A DNA stretch of 47,579 nt, taken from Scleroderma bovista. Its lineage: Eukaryota > Basidiomycota > Agaricomycetes > Boletales > Sclerodermataceae. Positions within the stretch are counted from its first letter, which is position 1. Each line of letters begins with the position of its first letter. Under the pieces are notes generated by a model that made no database searches, was not told the origin of the DNA, and saw nothing but the letters and a program-made list of their open reading frames with translations. Location: NCBI GenBank assembly GCA_037178675.1, contig JAYMGJ010000559.1, positions 1-47,579 on the forward strand, given 5' to 3'. Shown here in pieces: positions 1 to 11,782 of this stretch. The position numbers were made by a program, and so were the translations under genes.

Positions 1-738
1 GGACCTCGGCGCTACGTACGAGACACAAAGAACGCCATTCTTCGCTGTTGGAGCGCCAAAACGCTGCTTTGGGATACAGTCATGAGAAAGAAGCATAATG
101 GAGCTTTAATGCTATGTACTAGTACGTACCTAGCTGCCTATATAGCTCCCCGCCTAGAATTCAATTGGAGAGGAATTAAGACGCCCACATCACCTCATTC
201 ACCAAGTTGAGTAAGGACGCTAGTCAGTCAAGGCACTGCTAGTCTCCGCCGTGGATGGTTCTGTGGCACATCTGCAGGCATTAATAACGACAATGCAATG
301 GAGATGCGCGTCACCGGTGTATAAAGCGTGTGCATGTCCTCTGTCGCGCAACACTCAACATGCCGTCCCCCTGCTGCACGGAGACTTTATACCGGAGCTT
401 GTCTAAAGCATGTCCGCGGCTTTCCATTCCGTCAGCACCAAGCAACAATGAGACCAGAAGCCCATCAACAATCTTCCAATTGTTGCATGCTGAAACAAAA
501 CCGACACGTGGCCAGTAGCAAAGCTTCTGATGTGGTCTTAGAGAGGAGGAAGAGCCCCGATAATGAAACCCTCTTGCTGGCGACGCGGTCTTCGTGTTCT
601 CAACATGGATAGAAAGTGGCAAATTCAACCGATGGCTAAATTATCGGACGGGTAATAATTGTTTAAGTGTCTGTTCCTGTTGCGATCGTAAGCAATGTAC
701 GTATGGTTTGATGGGATGCGATTTAATTATAATTTTCG
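1..738. other. No recognisable gene (left edge)
   Basis: Short open frames exist on both strands at about 311-628, but none shows a conserved domain, a composition bias or plausible splice structure. The stretch lies downstream of the BRL1/BRR6-like gene and probably holds its 3' UTR and spacer. Confidence 0.4.
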
Positions 739-2175
739 TCACTTCACTTTGACAACCTGCCCACCTTCCAGCCGCCTTCTACGGGGTGCATCTTCCGACG
801 AAGCACCTCCATGGATCTTCTGAGATCCTGCGTGATGGGTATCGCCCAACGGGAGATATCCGTGATGAAAACCAGGTGGGACGCTAAACGAAGGGGGATG
901 TGGCGGGGATGGTGCAGGCTGGTGCCGTGATCGGTACAACGATAATAGCGAGTTTACAAACAGCGTCAAGAACGATAGTGACGTCAATGAAAACGCCTGT
1001 TTCAACGTCAGAGATACGGTCACTTTTTGTACAACTTCCGCGATCGGGGGAGCACTAACCAACGTTTTCCAACTGATGGGTTCGACAAAACCGTTTACGA
1101 CTTCGGCGATGAGTTCAGCTCCGATGCGAGCGCGGCCCACGGTCGTCGGATCACGGTTCATGCATGTTTCCCAAACAGCGCATTGCTGTGTCATGGCAGG
1201 AACTTGGTTCGTTTCGCAATAGTTGTTTCTGTATTGAGATGCGCAAACGCCGATCTCCTGTACGATATCTATGGGGGTGGCCTCCAATGAGCAAATATCA
1301 CAACTAACACCGTTCATCACGGAGATCCGTACCCATGGCATATTCCGATATGCGGTGTTCGACATCACGTTGGACCGTAAGAATGAACTGTACCAAAAGG
1401 TACAAGAACACCAACACCAGCGATAAATTGAAGAAGAACTGGAGATAACTGGAGCTGCCGTATCAGAAACTCGTCCGAACAGCTGGCGAGGCAAGACTCC
1501 ACACGCTCACCCAAGCAAGACATACGGGGTATCCGAACGCGAGGACGGCGCCGACGGCATGTTAAGCGTGTAATGGTTTGACGTGTTTTGCGTCAGAAGA
1601 CCAACATGACCCCTTTCGTCCTCGCTGTCGCCCTCGCTTGCATCCTCCGCGTCCTCACCATTCAAATGGGACTTGGCACGAGCCCTTCGTCTGGAATTGA
1701 ACACCCTTCTCATGGCGCCCGTAGCAACTACCCGACCATTTTCCTTCTCGCTACTATCGGGTTTAGGAGGACTCAACTCCGACATATCAACATCGTGGAG
1801 CTCTGGAGCAGGTGACGGCTGTGGAAACGTCTTGTGAGGCGAGAATGAGGGCGGAGGTTCCCATGGGTGTGTGGGGTTCGTCTGAGGCCGTGGGCTCTGG
1901 AAAATGAAAGGAACATTCCGATTCTCACCAAACATAGGTGTGAAAGGGGAGGCAGGGAATCCTGGCGTAGTGGAGGTGAGGTCATCCAAAGGACCTGTTG
2001 CCAGGTGTGAGTTGTCCAGGTCCAGACACACACACACAAGTAATTGGAACGTACGTTTTCGTGGGGTACTCGGATCCTCGGGAGGTGCAGCCCAGATGGG
2101 CTTCGTGCCACTGCTAGCCCGAGACGTAAACTGAAAGTCCATGGGTGCTTCGGTTGACCTGGAACGAGCATTCAT
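739..2175 (-). CDS. BRL1: BRL1/BRR6-type nuclear-envelope protein, five exons
   Basis: Exons on the minus strand are 2175-2055, 1994-1511, 1448-1333, 1268-1060 and 996-739; the introns are 60, 62, 64 and 63 nt. The spliced length is 1188 nt, giving 395 residues. The N-terminal half is Pro/Ser-rich and disordered (KRPLDDLTS; NVPFIF). After it come a first membrane segment (YLQFFFNLSLVLVFLYLLVQ), a lumenal loop with the four family cysteines (C-x8-C, then CAVWETCMNRDP), a conserved stretch VGRARIGAELIAEVVNGF and a second membrane segment. This is the Brl1/Brr6 di-sulphide-bridge domain. Family members sit in the nuclear envelope and act in nuclear-pore assembly and membrane lipid homeostasis. 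The splice sites are supported because each junction restores a family motif (VLLG-YLQFFF, YAM-DIVQEI, SWKTL-AFSLTS). BRL1 and BRR6 are not separable by eye. The gene looks intact and is divergent from the ClpP gene. Confidence 0.88.
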
Positions 2176-2387
2176 CGTGTGCGGAGTGCGTCCCTGCAGT
2201 CTTCAACCATACGACAAATGAGACAGCTCCGAGTATTAGTATACGTGGCTGATGCGGCCCACTGTAAACAAAAGCCCTGTGGCCGACGAGAGATGCGACG
2301 TGTAAAACACCTGAACAACTCAAAACGCGTTTCTGGTGTCACGTGCTCAGAAGACACACCTCAGTTCCACTCTCCAAGCTTTCAGAG
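2176..2387. promoter_or_regulatory. Shared intergenic region between BRL1-like and ClpP genes
   Basis: These 212 bp separate the start codons of two divergent genes, so both promoters must lie here unless they extend into the coding regions. No clear TATA box is visible. Promoter function is inferred from position only. Confidence 0.5.
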
Positions 2388-3621
2388 ATGCTAAACACCT
2401 TGTGGAGGATAACAACACAGCGTGCCTCGCCGCTGGCAAGGCTATCAAGTCGCGGCTACCATCCACTCGCATCTTCTTGGGCCCCACCGACCTCCAACCT
2501 CGTGCCCATCGTCATTGAACAGACCGTAGGTCACCTCAATTCCGTCCATGCGTCACTTATTTTCCGTCCTGTTCACACAGGGTCGCGGAGAACGTTCGTA
2601 TGATATCTTCTCGCGACTTCTGCGCGAGCGTGTCGTTATGTTATATGGACCCGTGAGTTCGTCATTTCTAACGACTTAGCGGCTCACCACCATCACGTCT
2701 TTTTCATTCCCCGCTTTCACGGAACATTTCTAACAGATTAGGGACACGGATGCAGCACTGACTGTGGCGCAACTCCTTTTTCTGGAAGCAGAAGAGACCT
2801 CAAAACCCATCCACCTATACATTAACTCTCCTGGCGGAAGTGTAACCGCAGGGCTGGCCATATATGACACTGTTAGAACCCGAACCCCTCGATCTATTAG
2901 GGTACTATGCTGACGAGGTTCTATAGATGCAGGTTTGTCTCGCGTTTTTTAAGCGGTCTGAATGGTGATGTCGGGAGCTGATCTTCAATTATCAGTATGT
3001 GTCATCACCGATACACACATACTGCATTGGACAAGCCTGTTCCATGGGTTCCTTGTTATTGGCTGCGGGTAGGTCCCGGACCATACCGATTATAGGGACA
3101 AAGTTTGAAATATATGCCTCCCACAGGTGAAAAAGGAAAACGTCACTGCCTCCCGAACGCCAGTATCATGATTCATCGTAAGTACAGGTAGTTTGATTAA
3201 AAGCGCCATTTCTACATCGTCCGTCGGTTGTTGTTCTAGAGCCTTCGGGCGGCGCGTCCGGCCAAGCATCCGATATTGCTATTCACGCCAAGGAGATTCT
3301 TCGCGTGCGCCACCTTTTGACTAAGATCTATCAACGGCACAGTGCCAAAGAAGGTGAAAGTGAAGCTGCAGGGATGGAGCGATTTGGTATGGTCACAATT
3401 CTGCTTTGTGCTGCGAAGTTCATTAACCCACACACGGTCACTGATCTTTAGAGAGGGCCCTTGAGAGAGATTACTTCATGACAGGTGATTAGGGTTTATA
3501 CTGAATTCACACACACACACTAAAACAGCCTGCAGCACAAGAAGCCCTAGATTTTGGCATCGTGGATGGAATTCTGGAAAAGAGACCAAGCTCCGATACG
3601 GATAGCGGCTCTGTTTCATGA
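2388..3621 (+). CDS. clpP: Mitochondrial ATP-dependent Clp protease proteolytic subunit, nine exons
   Basis: Exons are 2388-2525, 2581-2652, 2737-2871, 2927-2932, 2996-3068, 3127-3177, 3240-3386, 3452-3484 and 3536-3621. They total 741 nt (246 residues), and all phases agree. ClpP forms the two-ring serine protease barrel that degrades proteins fed by a Clp ATPase. The catalytic triad is present: Ser133 in ACSMGS, His158 in MIHQP and Asp214 in ERDYF. Other landmarks are [28 protein letters not shown] and [15 protein letters not shown]. Residues 1-26 ([16 protein letters not shown]...) are Arg/Ser/Thr-rich with no acidic residue, as expected of a mitochondrial presequence, which also supports the ATG at 2388. 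The gene has no visible defect. A 6-nt exon supplies the conserved Met-Gln of IYDT-MQ-YVSS. An insertion of about seven residues before the catalytic Asp distinguishes it from bacterial ClpP. Confidence 0.93.
2927..2932 (+). other. clpP: 6-nt microexon of clpP
   Basis: The bases ATGCAG are preceded by ...CTATAG and followed by GTTTGT..., so they are bounded by consensus acceptor and donor dinucleotides. Flanking introns are 2872-2926 (55 nt) and 2933-2995 (63 nt), with branch-like CTGAC and CTGAT before the acceptors. Inclusion adds Met-Gln in frame, exactly where ClpP proteins carry these two residues; skipping also keeps frame but deletes them. Confidence 0.82.
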
Positions 3622-6189
3622 CGCCCCTTTGTGATGAACGCGATATTACTTGAGAACCCGAATCGTTCATATGGAACTTGTTCTTCTGCCGCCTCTTTAT
3701 GTTCCAGACAAAGAATCACCCTTAACTGAGTGTCTCAGGTCGCTGGCCGACACGTGGTCAGTCATTTGGGCATGTAGGATTCTCACGGGTTAGCCAGAGC
3801 CCATGCTTAAAATGAATGGCTTCAGTGAGCACCATAGTTTTGGTTCCCGGATCTTTTTCATCCACTCAAACTGCGGGGCGAAGCACTATTTATTTTTATT
3901 TTTATTGAACCATCCTCAATCGGTAAATGAAGGCTGTGACCACGTTTAATCGTCGGCAAACTGCTTGCATTCTAGTTACGCAATCGCCCTTGATTGCCTG
4001 CTCATTTGCGCCATGCACGCAGGTGGCAGGTCACAACAGCCTTGCACGCCCAAGCACGCATCTGTGCCAATCGATCATCTGGAGTCATCGTGGTGCATAG
4101 TCCGTCTTCTTACCTCGGTACCGTGTCCCTTCTGGTGAGCCTGTGATGTGGAAATAATTTGTCGACGCCGCAGCAACCAATTACAGTACTCTGTTTTAGT
4201 GATCGATTCGCGGAGAATCATTTTGCGCGTGAGCGTGTTCAGTCTCTTGCGCAGCACTGCGCCTTCTGCTAGGCTCTTCCGATTGATGATCTATTGTATG
4301 TATACATGCAGGACTAATACTTTCATTCATCTCCAGGCTATGAATTGGTCATCCCACGATCACGCTGATGATAAGGAAGCTACCATGTCGTCATGAATGA
4401 AACCCCTTGACAGTCGCTACTGGAGCAGTGCAACCATTGTCACGCCGACTGCTCCCTTCGGCGTCCCGTCCCGTCCTTGTTGATCGATTAAAATCAGTTC
4501 ATGAGATCAGGAGTCTATCCTGCGGAGGAAGTCCGGCCAATCACAGGAATCCGTCGGGAACCTTGTGGAACGTAACCTTATCCAAGACCAGGCAGAGTCA
4601 TGATATCAGATAAGTACATAGCCTGTTTCGTGGATTCAGACCCTTCAGATCCGCTGATTCAGATCAAGCTAAGCTGCGATGCCTGCTTTTCATCCGTCTT
4701 CTCTCCACCACTATCCTTACCGATCGTTGGTAGGTTCTTTGAATCAGTTATAGACCAGCATCCGTACACAAGACGTCAGTCGCTGATAAGCGCACATTCA
4801 TTTTATACAGTGAACTCGACCCTAATGTCATGGATCGCAAAGGATCGAATGGCGAGAAGTTGGCACAACATTAAGTTATGATACGTCCCGTGTGAAGAAC
4901 CGATAAACCGAGGAGCGTATCTAAGGCCCTGACAGTTACACAATAAAAGTTGTTGTGCCACATCATCGATGGAAGGCTACCTTCAGAAGCACAAAGTGTC
5001 CACACCATATGTCACCCCCTCTGGGCTGCGGGTACTTCAGCCGCGACATGTGATATTGCTCAGGACGTAATTGCGCCACATCACGACCAGGCTTAGCCCT
5101 TCAGCACTTGGAACAAAAGCATCCATGATTCGGGTGGCTGCCGAGGTTCATTACAGTGGACCCCTTCACCGCCGCACCCATCTTCAAGGAGGCTGCTGAT
5201 CTCAAACCCTTGAGTGCTACATATGCACTACATGCGTGAGACATGATGCATTCAATGTGCAACGATGAATGAATGTAACTAGGTGCAACTCCTCCCAATC
5301 ACGGTTTGATTTCGACTACACTCACCGATCAAGTTACAGAATTCATAGTGGCTACTTCAAATAAATATACATACTCACGAGATCATGTTGCCTGAGAAGG
5401 CCTGCTGTACAGCATTAATCTAGATCTGATAGGACCAAAGTTCCCCAATGAGGAGCCTTCCACATGGTGATATCCATGAAACACACGCCTATCTCATATT
5501 TTGGCCGCCGCATCTCATTGCGGCGTCGACGTGATGTGGTTTCCAGCCTTCCAGCCAGAATGAGTAGAACGGTATCCTGGGCGCCCAGCCACAACTACCG
5601 CTTTCTTATCGTTGTGCTCGGCAGGGAGCACCACGCATGCACCTCCAACTTCCCCTATAATCATTTCATTTCATTTCCGACCTCGCATTCACCCGAAGAT
5701 TTAGTATTTCATTTCGCAAAGCCTTGCCGCACGATAACTTCTACATATTCACAACAGGCCTTCTCCATAGTATGCAATGCAGCGTACGCGTTCTACCGCC
5801 GCACTGTCATAAGCCCGACAAACCCTTGAAAACGCGGTCAGCGTCATGCTCCCACTAACCCTTCACCCAAGCGAATATTTGTGGAGCTGCCACTGGGAAA
5901 AAAATCCTACTCCGTTACATTCTCAGGGGAATGGTGAGAAACAATTGTCAATTCATTAGTTGGGGTGGGACCACCCACCAAGTATTTACTATTAGTGCGC
6001 AAGGCACCAGGTGACAAGATAAGAGAGGTGGATTAGGAAAGGGTAGTCAGCAGAAATAGTGATTACTAGTGGCTCGATTTTGTTGATAAGCCACCAGATC
6101 TGACTTATGAGAACGAAGGGTTGTACATACAAGATTTCCGTCAGCAGCATGAACAAAGTCATTCTACGAATAAGTATACATCATATACT
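3622..6189. other. No recognisable gene
   Basis: This is 2.6 kb downstream of clpP. Frames up to 121 codons occur (for example 5464-5829, plus) but none has recognisable domains or a coherent spliced model. A TATTTATTTTTATTTTT tract lies at about 3887-3905. It may contain decayed sequence or lineage-specific small genes that I cannot identify. Confidence 0.35.
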
Positions 6190-7078
6190 TAATGTCCAAG
6201 GCTTTCAGGTCGCTCTTAAAGACCGACGAAGATAAGTATCATAACGCACACAAGTCTGGGGATTGTCGCAGAGGTAGAAGGACACGTCTGTCGAAGAAAA
6301 CAAGTCACTGTGTCCAGTGCAACATGGAACAGGGTACAGAATCAAGCATTAATTTGTTTCTCGCCAACAGTGGAGAACGAAGCCTACCACCATAAACGAT
6401 GGCATGATTTGTCAACATAGAAGACAGGATCACTGGTTCGTTACAGACTTGGAATTCAGGGACCCCCTTATCACTTCCTCAAACAGGGGTTTGATGGTGG
6501 ACGGAACATAGCTCAGAAGCGGTTACGAAACAAGGTAAAAAAAGAAGATACCGATGAGCCATCCAGCGTTTACTATGTATGAATTGAAGGCCCTGCTATC
6601 AATCAGAAAATGACCTTGGGAAAGGACAAGTTGTACACACATCGGAATAGTTGTCGAAAGTATTCTACAATTGCCTCCTTGAATGTATAGCAAGAGGGTG
6701 TCATGTAGTCTCGTAGCAGCGGCATGACCATAATTAGTACACGTTGCTCTTCAAGAATGGGCATAATGTCGTGTGTTGGGACGCAGTGATTGGGGGATCA
6801 GCTTGCAGTGACTTAGATGAGAAATACTGCCCGATCTCCACCTCGTAGTCACTAAGGTCGTACAGATGGCCTTAATATTATGATCGTTTTATGTAATATA
6901 CGTACCGTCCGACAGCCGCGTAGCGTCTATTATTTTAGACGCAAACTGACAGCAATGAGTTCAATACGATGCAGTCCAGCTCAGGATTAGTACTACTTGC
7001 GATGGGCATCTTATTGTCTATGCACAATAAACATTTCTTTTTGTCTCCTTTCCACGACAGGACCATCCTTCAAATAAA
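6190..7078 (-). pseudogene. Decayed second copy of the neighbouring protein-kinase gene
   Basis: The DNA follows the intact kinase at 8569-9943 block by block and in the same orientation. 6245-6360 matches about 8560-8680, 6400-6515 matches about 8910-9040, 6535-6600 matches about 9230-9295, and 6605-7075 matches about 9295-9720. Two blocks are missing relative to the intact gene: about 8690-8900 (the C-terminal lobe, TMDEVVERF) and about 9045-9220, which encodes the DFG loop and the Asn of the catalytic loop. Stops and indels occur throughout. With the HRD/DFG region gone it cannot encode a working kinase. Tandem duplication followed by decay is the simplest explanation. Confidence 0.82.
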
Positions 7079-8568
7079 TAATGCTATGGCCGGAAAGCAG
7101 GACTATAAAATTGGTGTTCAGCCCTGGTCCAGTGAGCAACAAAATTCCAGCATAGGGCAAGAATAGCATGACATTTATGTGACCAGTGTCTATTACAGTA
7201 TATTTACCTTGGCAGCTATATCTTGACAAGTTGTGGAGCAGCAGAATGAACGGTTCATGTCCTGACGCCCAAATGTTGAGCCATTTGATGTCGCTTCGTT
7301 CTTCATGGTCAGTACCTAATGATTTGTGTTCGTTATCGTAAGCAAGCAAGTTTGAACTTCCCATTGCGATTATGACGCATAAATGTAGTAGTTCATATGT
7401 CAGGCATAAATCGCCCCGCGCCATTGCGGTTTATTTCCAATAAAACCTGCTCTGCAGCAAACAGGACGAACTGGTACACTCAGGGGTTTGCCAACTATAT
7501 TTGTTCACCTCTAGAATAGGTTCGTCGACCAACGACTTTTGCCGGTCCTTGCAGATCGGACACAGATCCCTGAATTATAACATTTCGCGGTTATTGTCGA
7601 ATACATCTGTGCTCGCAATGGGCCTTCTCCATAGTGGGGATGTAATACACCTAGAATGTCTTCCCCAATCTTCTGGATCGATGTCGAACTACTTGAATCT
7701 AAGCTCTTTGGAAATTGGTATTAGAATGAGATCCACACCTCTCAGCTAAATTAGCATGTCATCAACCGTTCATTGATAGCCTCCCGTGTCCTGGCATATC
7801 AACTACGTCCGTGGAAAGGGTAACGGGGGAATGGGGGCTTTGTGAACTACGGTCAGCGTCCTGACATATAAAGCTATAAACCAACGAAGGAGTGGCAATG
7901 TGCTTACAACAAACACGGAATCATCTAGTAATTCATGTTGTCGTTGTCATCTGCTGTTTTGAACCTTGAATCTTTGCCATTGTCGGATGTCTGCATAAGT
8001 AGATAGCTACTGGGTAGTCGGGCATTGACCCTGCCCACTCAACTGCTGGGGTGTTATGTATAGTACAGTCAGTGCCCGAAAACTGTTTTCTTTGGATTAG
8101 TTTTAGGTGAAGTTGCTCAACAGAGGTGATTTTAGAGGAACGACCTGCCTTCCTCTCCGAGAAAGGCTATACAGTACCACGTTCGACGAAATTGAAAGAC
8201 GAAGAGATGTGGCGACTTTGTTCACTTCATTTGGAACAAGGCAGGAGAGAATCGTAACCATGCTGGATGAAATCCACTCGATACAATTCAAAGAAGGGTG
8301 TCGCGGGTCCCAAACTAAGTACCCAATGTAGTTGGTTCTGGTAAATATTAGCATGTACCAATCAGCGTCACGTAAGTATTTCGGACAGCCGTCAATGATT
8401 CAACAATATTGTCTAAACGCTTTTATTGTGAGCTGGTGAGCAGGTTTACCTCCATCCAGTTCGAAGTAAACTCCTTGCAAAGTTGATCTCCCGCGAGCTC
8501 AGCCAAGTCCGTGCAAAGCTGGTATTAGGGTTGGTACATTATGTAATACAAGTGGGGGGTATCAAGCA
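7079..8568. other. Unassigned spacer between kinase pseudogene and kinase gene
   Basis: Several short frames occur (7501-7749 plus, 8107-8331 plus, 8103-8354 minus). On the minus strand near 7500-7565 there is a short CPIC-like cysteine pair, too little to call a domain. A weak match to the kinase first exon (around GAGCCATT at about 7275) suggests that the duplicated block may continue a little further. No gene can be supported. Confidence 0.3.
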
Positions 8569-9943
8569 TCATGGAGGCGGAAGAACAGGGGAAAGACGTC
8601 TAACGAAGAAAAAAAGTTGCCGTGTCCAGTGCAGCATGGCACGGGGTACAGAGTCGATCATCGCTTCCTGTTTATTAACAATGCGAGACCGCAGTTTCGA
8701 CATAGTAAGGCTCTGTCTAATACCCTCAAACCGCTCAACGACCTCGTCCATCGTTGGTCGTTTGGATGGATCGACTTGGATCATATCAGCAATCAATGAC
8801 TGCATAAATTCAAATCCGCGATTCTTCTGCGTTCCATTTTAGCACTCAATTACACAATGGAGGATAAAGGCGTACCTCCAGAAGCTCTGTTCTGATTGCG
8901 TTTCCAATGTAGAAAACGTCAGTCGCGAAAGGATCACGCGGTTCATTGGAACCCTGAAATTCGGGGACCTCTTTATCACCTCCCCAGATTGGTACCTCCA
9001 GGGGTTTGATGGTAGATGGGTCATAGCGGCGGGACAGTCCAAAGTCGATGAAGTAATACTTGGGAGGTCGCTGAGTTCGCTTCCTGAATCGCGCATATCC
9101 CGAAAAATCACGTTTCATGAGGGGATGTACGGGATGGAACGCGTCGATAGAAATGTTGCTTGCGTCCATCATGATATTCACATTCGTACAGTCCCTAAAT
9201 AAAATCAGAAATGGGTACTAAATACGGGATAAAAGTAGGGTACCGGTGAGCCACTCGATACTTATGCATGAATTGCAGACCCTGTTATCAGTTAGAATGG
9301 ATCGCAGGAAGGATCAAATGTACATACTTCGAATAGTTGCCGAAAGCACTCTACAACTTCCCCGAATGTACAGAAAGGGGGTGACGTGTAATCTCGCAAC
9401 AGCGGCATGACGATAATTACACGTTCCTCCTCAGGAATGGGGATTACTTCGTATATTGGGACGCAGTGATTGGCGGGATCAGCTCGCAATGACTCGGATG
9501 AGAAGTATTGCCCAATCTCCACCTCGTAAGGATGTGTGGATGGTCTTATAATCTTGAGCGTGACATATGCGCCGTCTGACAGGCGCGTAGCATCGATTAT
9601 TTTAGAAGGAACCTAGATACAGTGAGTCCAATATGACGCAGTTTTGCTCAGAAACGCATACAATAGGTATTTTGCTGTCTTCGCACATAAAACTGTCTTT
9701 CTTGGTTCCTTTCCACGATGGAACCCAGTCTGGCGCATAGCGTGGTCGAAGCAAGTATCCACAGTGCTTGAGCCATTCGAAATGTTGTGACCACCAAATT
9801 TCACTTGGCGTGAGTTGATCGCCATCGAAGGACGGGAGGGCATGTATTTCGCGTTGTAACCGGGGCTGTTCTTCATCTTCCTTTGGGGCCTCCCTCTCTG
9901 ACTTCATGGCCATGTCCAGCGATGCAGGGGACGACAGTGGCAT
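8569..9943 (-). CDS. Agaricomycete-type protein kinase, five exons
   Basis: Exons on the minus strand are 9943-9662, 9612-9328, 9281-9244, 9194-8876 and 8826-8569. The introns are 46-49 nt. The spliced length is 1182 nt (393 residues), with all phases consistent. The protein has the conserved N-terminal signature RPRYAPDWVPSWKGTKK, a VTLK lysine, catalytic loop His201-Arg202-Asp203 with Asn208 (HRDCTNVN), Asp252-Phe-Gly in YFIDFGLSRRYD, then PIWGGDKEVPEFQG and a closing lobe (DPSKRPTMDEVVERF). All catalytic residues are present, so it is probably an active Ser/Thr-type kinase. From family knowledge it belongs to a kinase-like group greatly expanded in mushroom-forming fungi, mostly without known substrates. 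ATG 9943 was chosen because it leaves a compact N-terminus; further in-frame ATGs lie at 10003 (upstream) and about 9913 (downstream). A decayed duplicate lies 1.5 kb away, downstream of its stop codon. Confidence 0.88.
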
Positions 9944-10136
9944 GGTGCAGGTAGTTATCAACCCAAATACACCCAAACATTTACATAAGGAGACCCCGTG
10001 CACCGGGGTCCAGGGAAAAGGGAATCAGCTCCGCGATTACGAACTCAGCAGCAGGTTTGACAGCAGGCGGTGTTCTTGTTCACACAACGGTTCCCAATAT
10101 TTACATAAAAGTTGGGAGGAAAGGCATGCTTCCTTC
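9944..10136. promoter_or_regulatory. Divergent intergenic region, kinase / uncharacterised gene
   Basis: About 190 bp separates the presumed start codons of the minus-strand kinase and the plus-strand gene beginning near 10137. Promoter function is inferred from position only, and the limits depend on the chosen start codons. Confidence 0.35.
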
Positions 10137-11057
10137 ATGCCTTCAGAAACCGTCCCACCGGCCGACCCTCCTCTCAGATCAAATGGCTCTACTTTGCGAC
10201 AGAAGCGATTCCCAATCAGCAAATTGAAATGGGTGATAGAGCAAAGCAAGAATAAGCTTCAGGATACCGATATTCAGTTGGTCAAAATACAAGAAATTGC
10301 AGAACGTAGCGGACATCTCTACAGCGATCTCGCTGGCGATCTAATTGTACATCGCACTCGGTAGGTAGAATTTACGTCATTACACTTCCCCTCTCATCCA
10401 TAAATTCCGGTCCATTTAGTGTTGAGAAAGGTCTTAATCAGCTGGAAGAATACGAAAGAACATTTGGAGTAATGAAACACCTTCGCTTTGGCAAGAAGCC
10501 TGTTGTACTGCTAGATGAATGTGAGCGTACACTGGCATTAGCCAAAGTATGTTGTCAATGGTATACGGGAATTCCTCTTACTTTCTCTCCAGAGTACATC
10601 CGAAATAGCTTGGCGCATATGGGAAGCCTGTCAAAAACCTGCGAATCCCCGGAGTAGGTTCAACAGGGCCTTTAATCCCCCTGACCACCCTGATGACGAT
10701 GAGGAGGACCGTGTATCGGGTACGTTCTGTTCCTTCAAGGACCTTAGCCGATATCCGGTATCCTGACACCTACCTACTGTCAACACAGTTGGACCCGCTT
10801 CAAGGTCATCTCCCCACACAATAGTAATCAATGGGCAAGCTACACTACACTTCCACAACTGTCACACGACAGTTAGAAACATCAGCTTGGCTAACCAGAG
10901 TGCGGATGGGTTTACTTTGAATTGTCATACTACTGCAAGCCGTGGCTGTGAGTCTTAGCTTTTGTGTCTACGCTGTATTGTTCACACCCGTTATAGCTGA
11001 GCATAATAGTAATATGCAGTTTCCGCCAACATCCGTCTCCGAAGCACCCGCCCCTGA
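10137..11057 (+). CDS. Uncharacterised five-exon gene
   Basis: I do not recognise the family. A spliced model holds together: 10137-10360, 10420-10546, 10593-10719, 10789-10947 and 11020-11057. Introns are 59, 46, 69 and 72 nt with GT..AG borders, and the product is about 224 residues. Every junction removes an in-frame stop or frame change, which argues for a real gene. The N-terminal third is helical and charged, coiled-coil-like (IEQSKNKLQDTDIQLVKIQE). A Trp-containing helix (EIAWRIWEACQK), an acidic/proline linker (PPDHPDDDEED) and a polar, beta-like tail with several His and Cys (HTIVINGQATLHFHNC) follow. No signal peptide or membrane segment is seen. The 3' end is uncertain: the last exon ends at TGA 11055-11057 in phase, but a more protein-like frame runs to TAA 11083-11085. 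Confidence 0.5.
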
Positions 11058-11417
11058 AAGTGCTACGCCTGGCTCGGGGGTATAATTCGCTGGCAGTAAA
11101 CTTTTTTTACTTGGTAGTTATATTCATTGAATATATGGAGGACAACACGAGGTGAACATGGACCCGCAGCAGTATAATAGGCACCTTGTCATGCGATCAT
11201 TTTTCTTACTTTGTATTACATAATGGGATTCAGCACCGCCATTCCTGGACAACAAACCCGGGTGGCCATGTCAATGTATAACATTTCATGATGCTGCTTC
11301 ATCGGCTTACCAACTGATTAGATTCGCTGTGTCATCAACAGACCTCTACGCAAATGCTCAACGTTGGCTTCTGACGTCATGATAGCAACGAAGAAACTTG
11401 TTCTTCCTTTGATCTTG
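11058..11417. other. Spacer before element 1
   Basis: This holds the 3' flank of the uncharacterised gene and host DNA up to the outer edge of the element 1 LTR. No coding signal was found. Its last bases (...GATCTTG) show no target-site duplication with the other side of element 1. Confidence 0.4.
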
Positions 11418-11731
11418 TGTGACGACGAGAGAGGTAGCTAATCTCAAACGTGATCACACTAGAATCTCTTCGGGCTGAAATAATCACCTAGCAATGGTAA
11501 CTGGATTTCAGGAAAAGACTGGGACTACAGAGAGAAAGTGGTATTGACTTTATACCCTACGGTCCAGGGGACAAGTAACGAGAGTGGTACGACAGGAGTA
11601 CGAGAACGACGACAGAAATGAGACTAGAAGTAGTAACGAACGACTAGAGCTTGTCCAAACAACGTAAACGTTTAGTAACAGGATTAGTAACCGGAACTGG
11701 GTATCCGCTGAGTAAACATGGAATCCTCACA
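11418..11731 (-). repeat. Element 1, 3' LTR (314 bp)
   Basis: Direct repeat of 20372-20685 of exactly equal length, with TGTGA...TCACA ends and one CpG transition between the copies. Confidence 0.95.
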
Positions 11732-11743
11732 CTCCCCCCTTCA
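11732..11743 (-). other. Element 1 polypurine tract
   Basis: On the minus strand GAAGGGGGGAG lies directly before the TG of the 3' LTR, the standard position of the plus-strand primer. Identified by position and purine content. Confidence 0.75.
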
Positions 11744-11782
11744 AGGCAGGCACTGCCTTTTCCGCATGGCCTGCATCGTGGT

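Noticed and set aside
5464..5829. A 121-codon plus-strand frame as a host gene
   Set aside because: No domain, no neighbouring exons and no start context beyond chance; openness of this length is expected in 2.6 kb.
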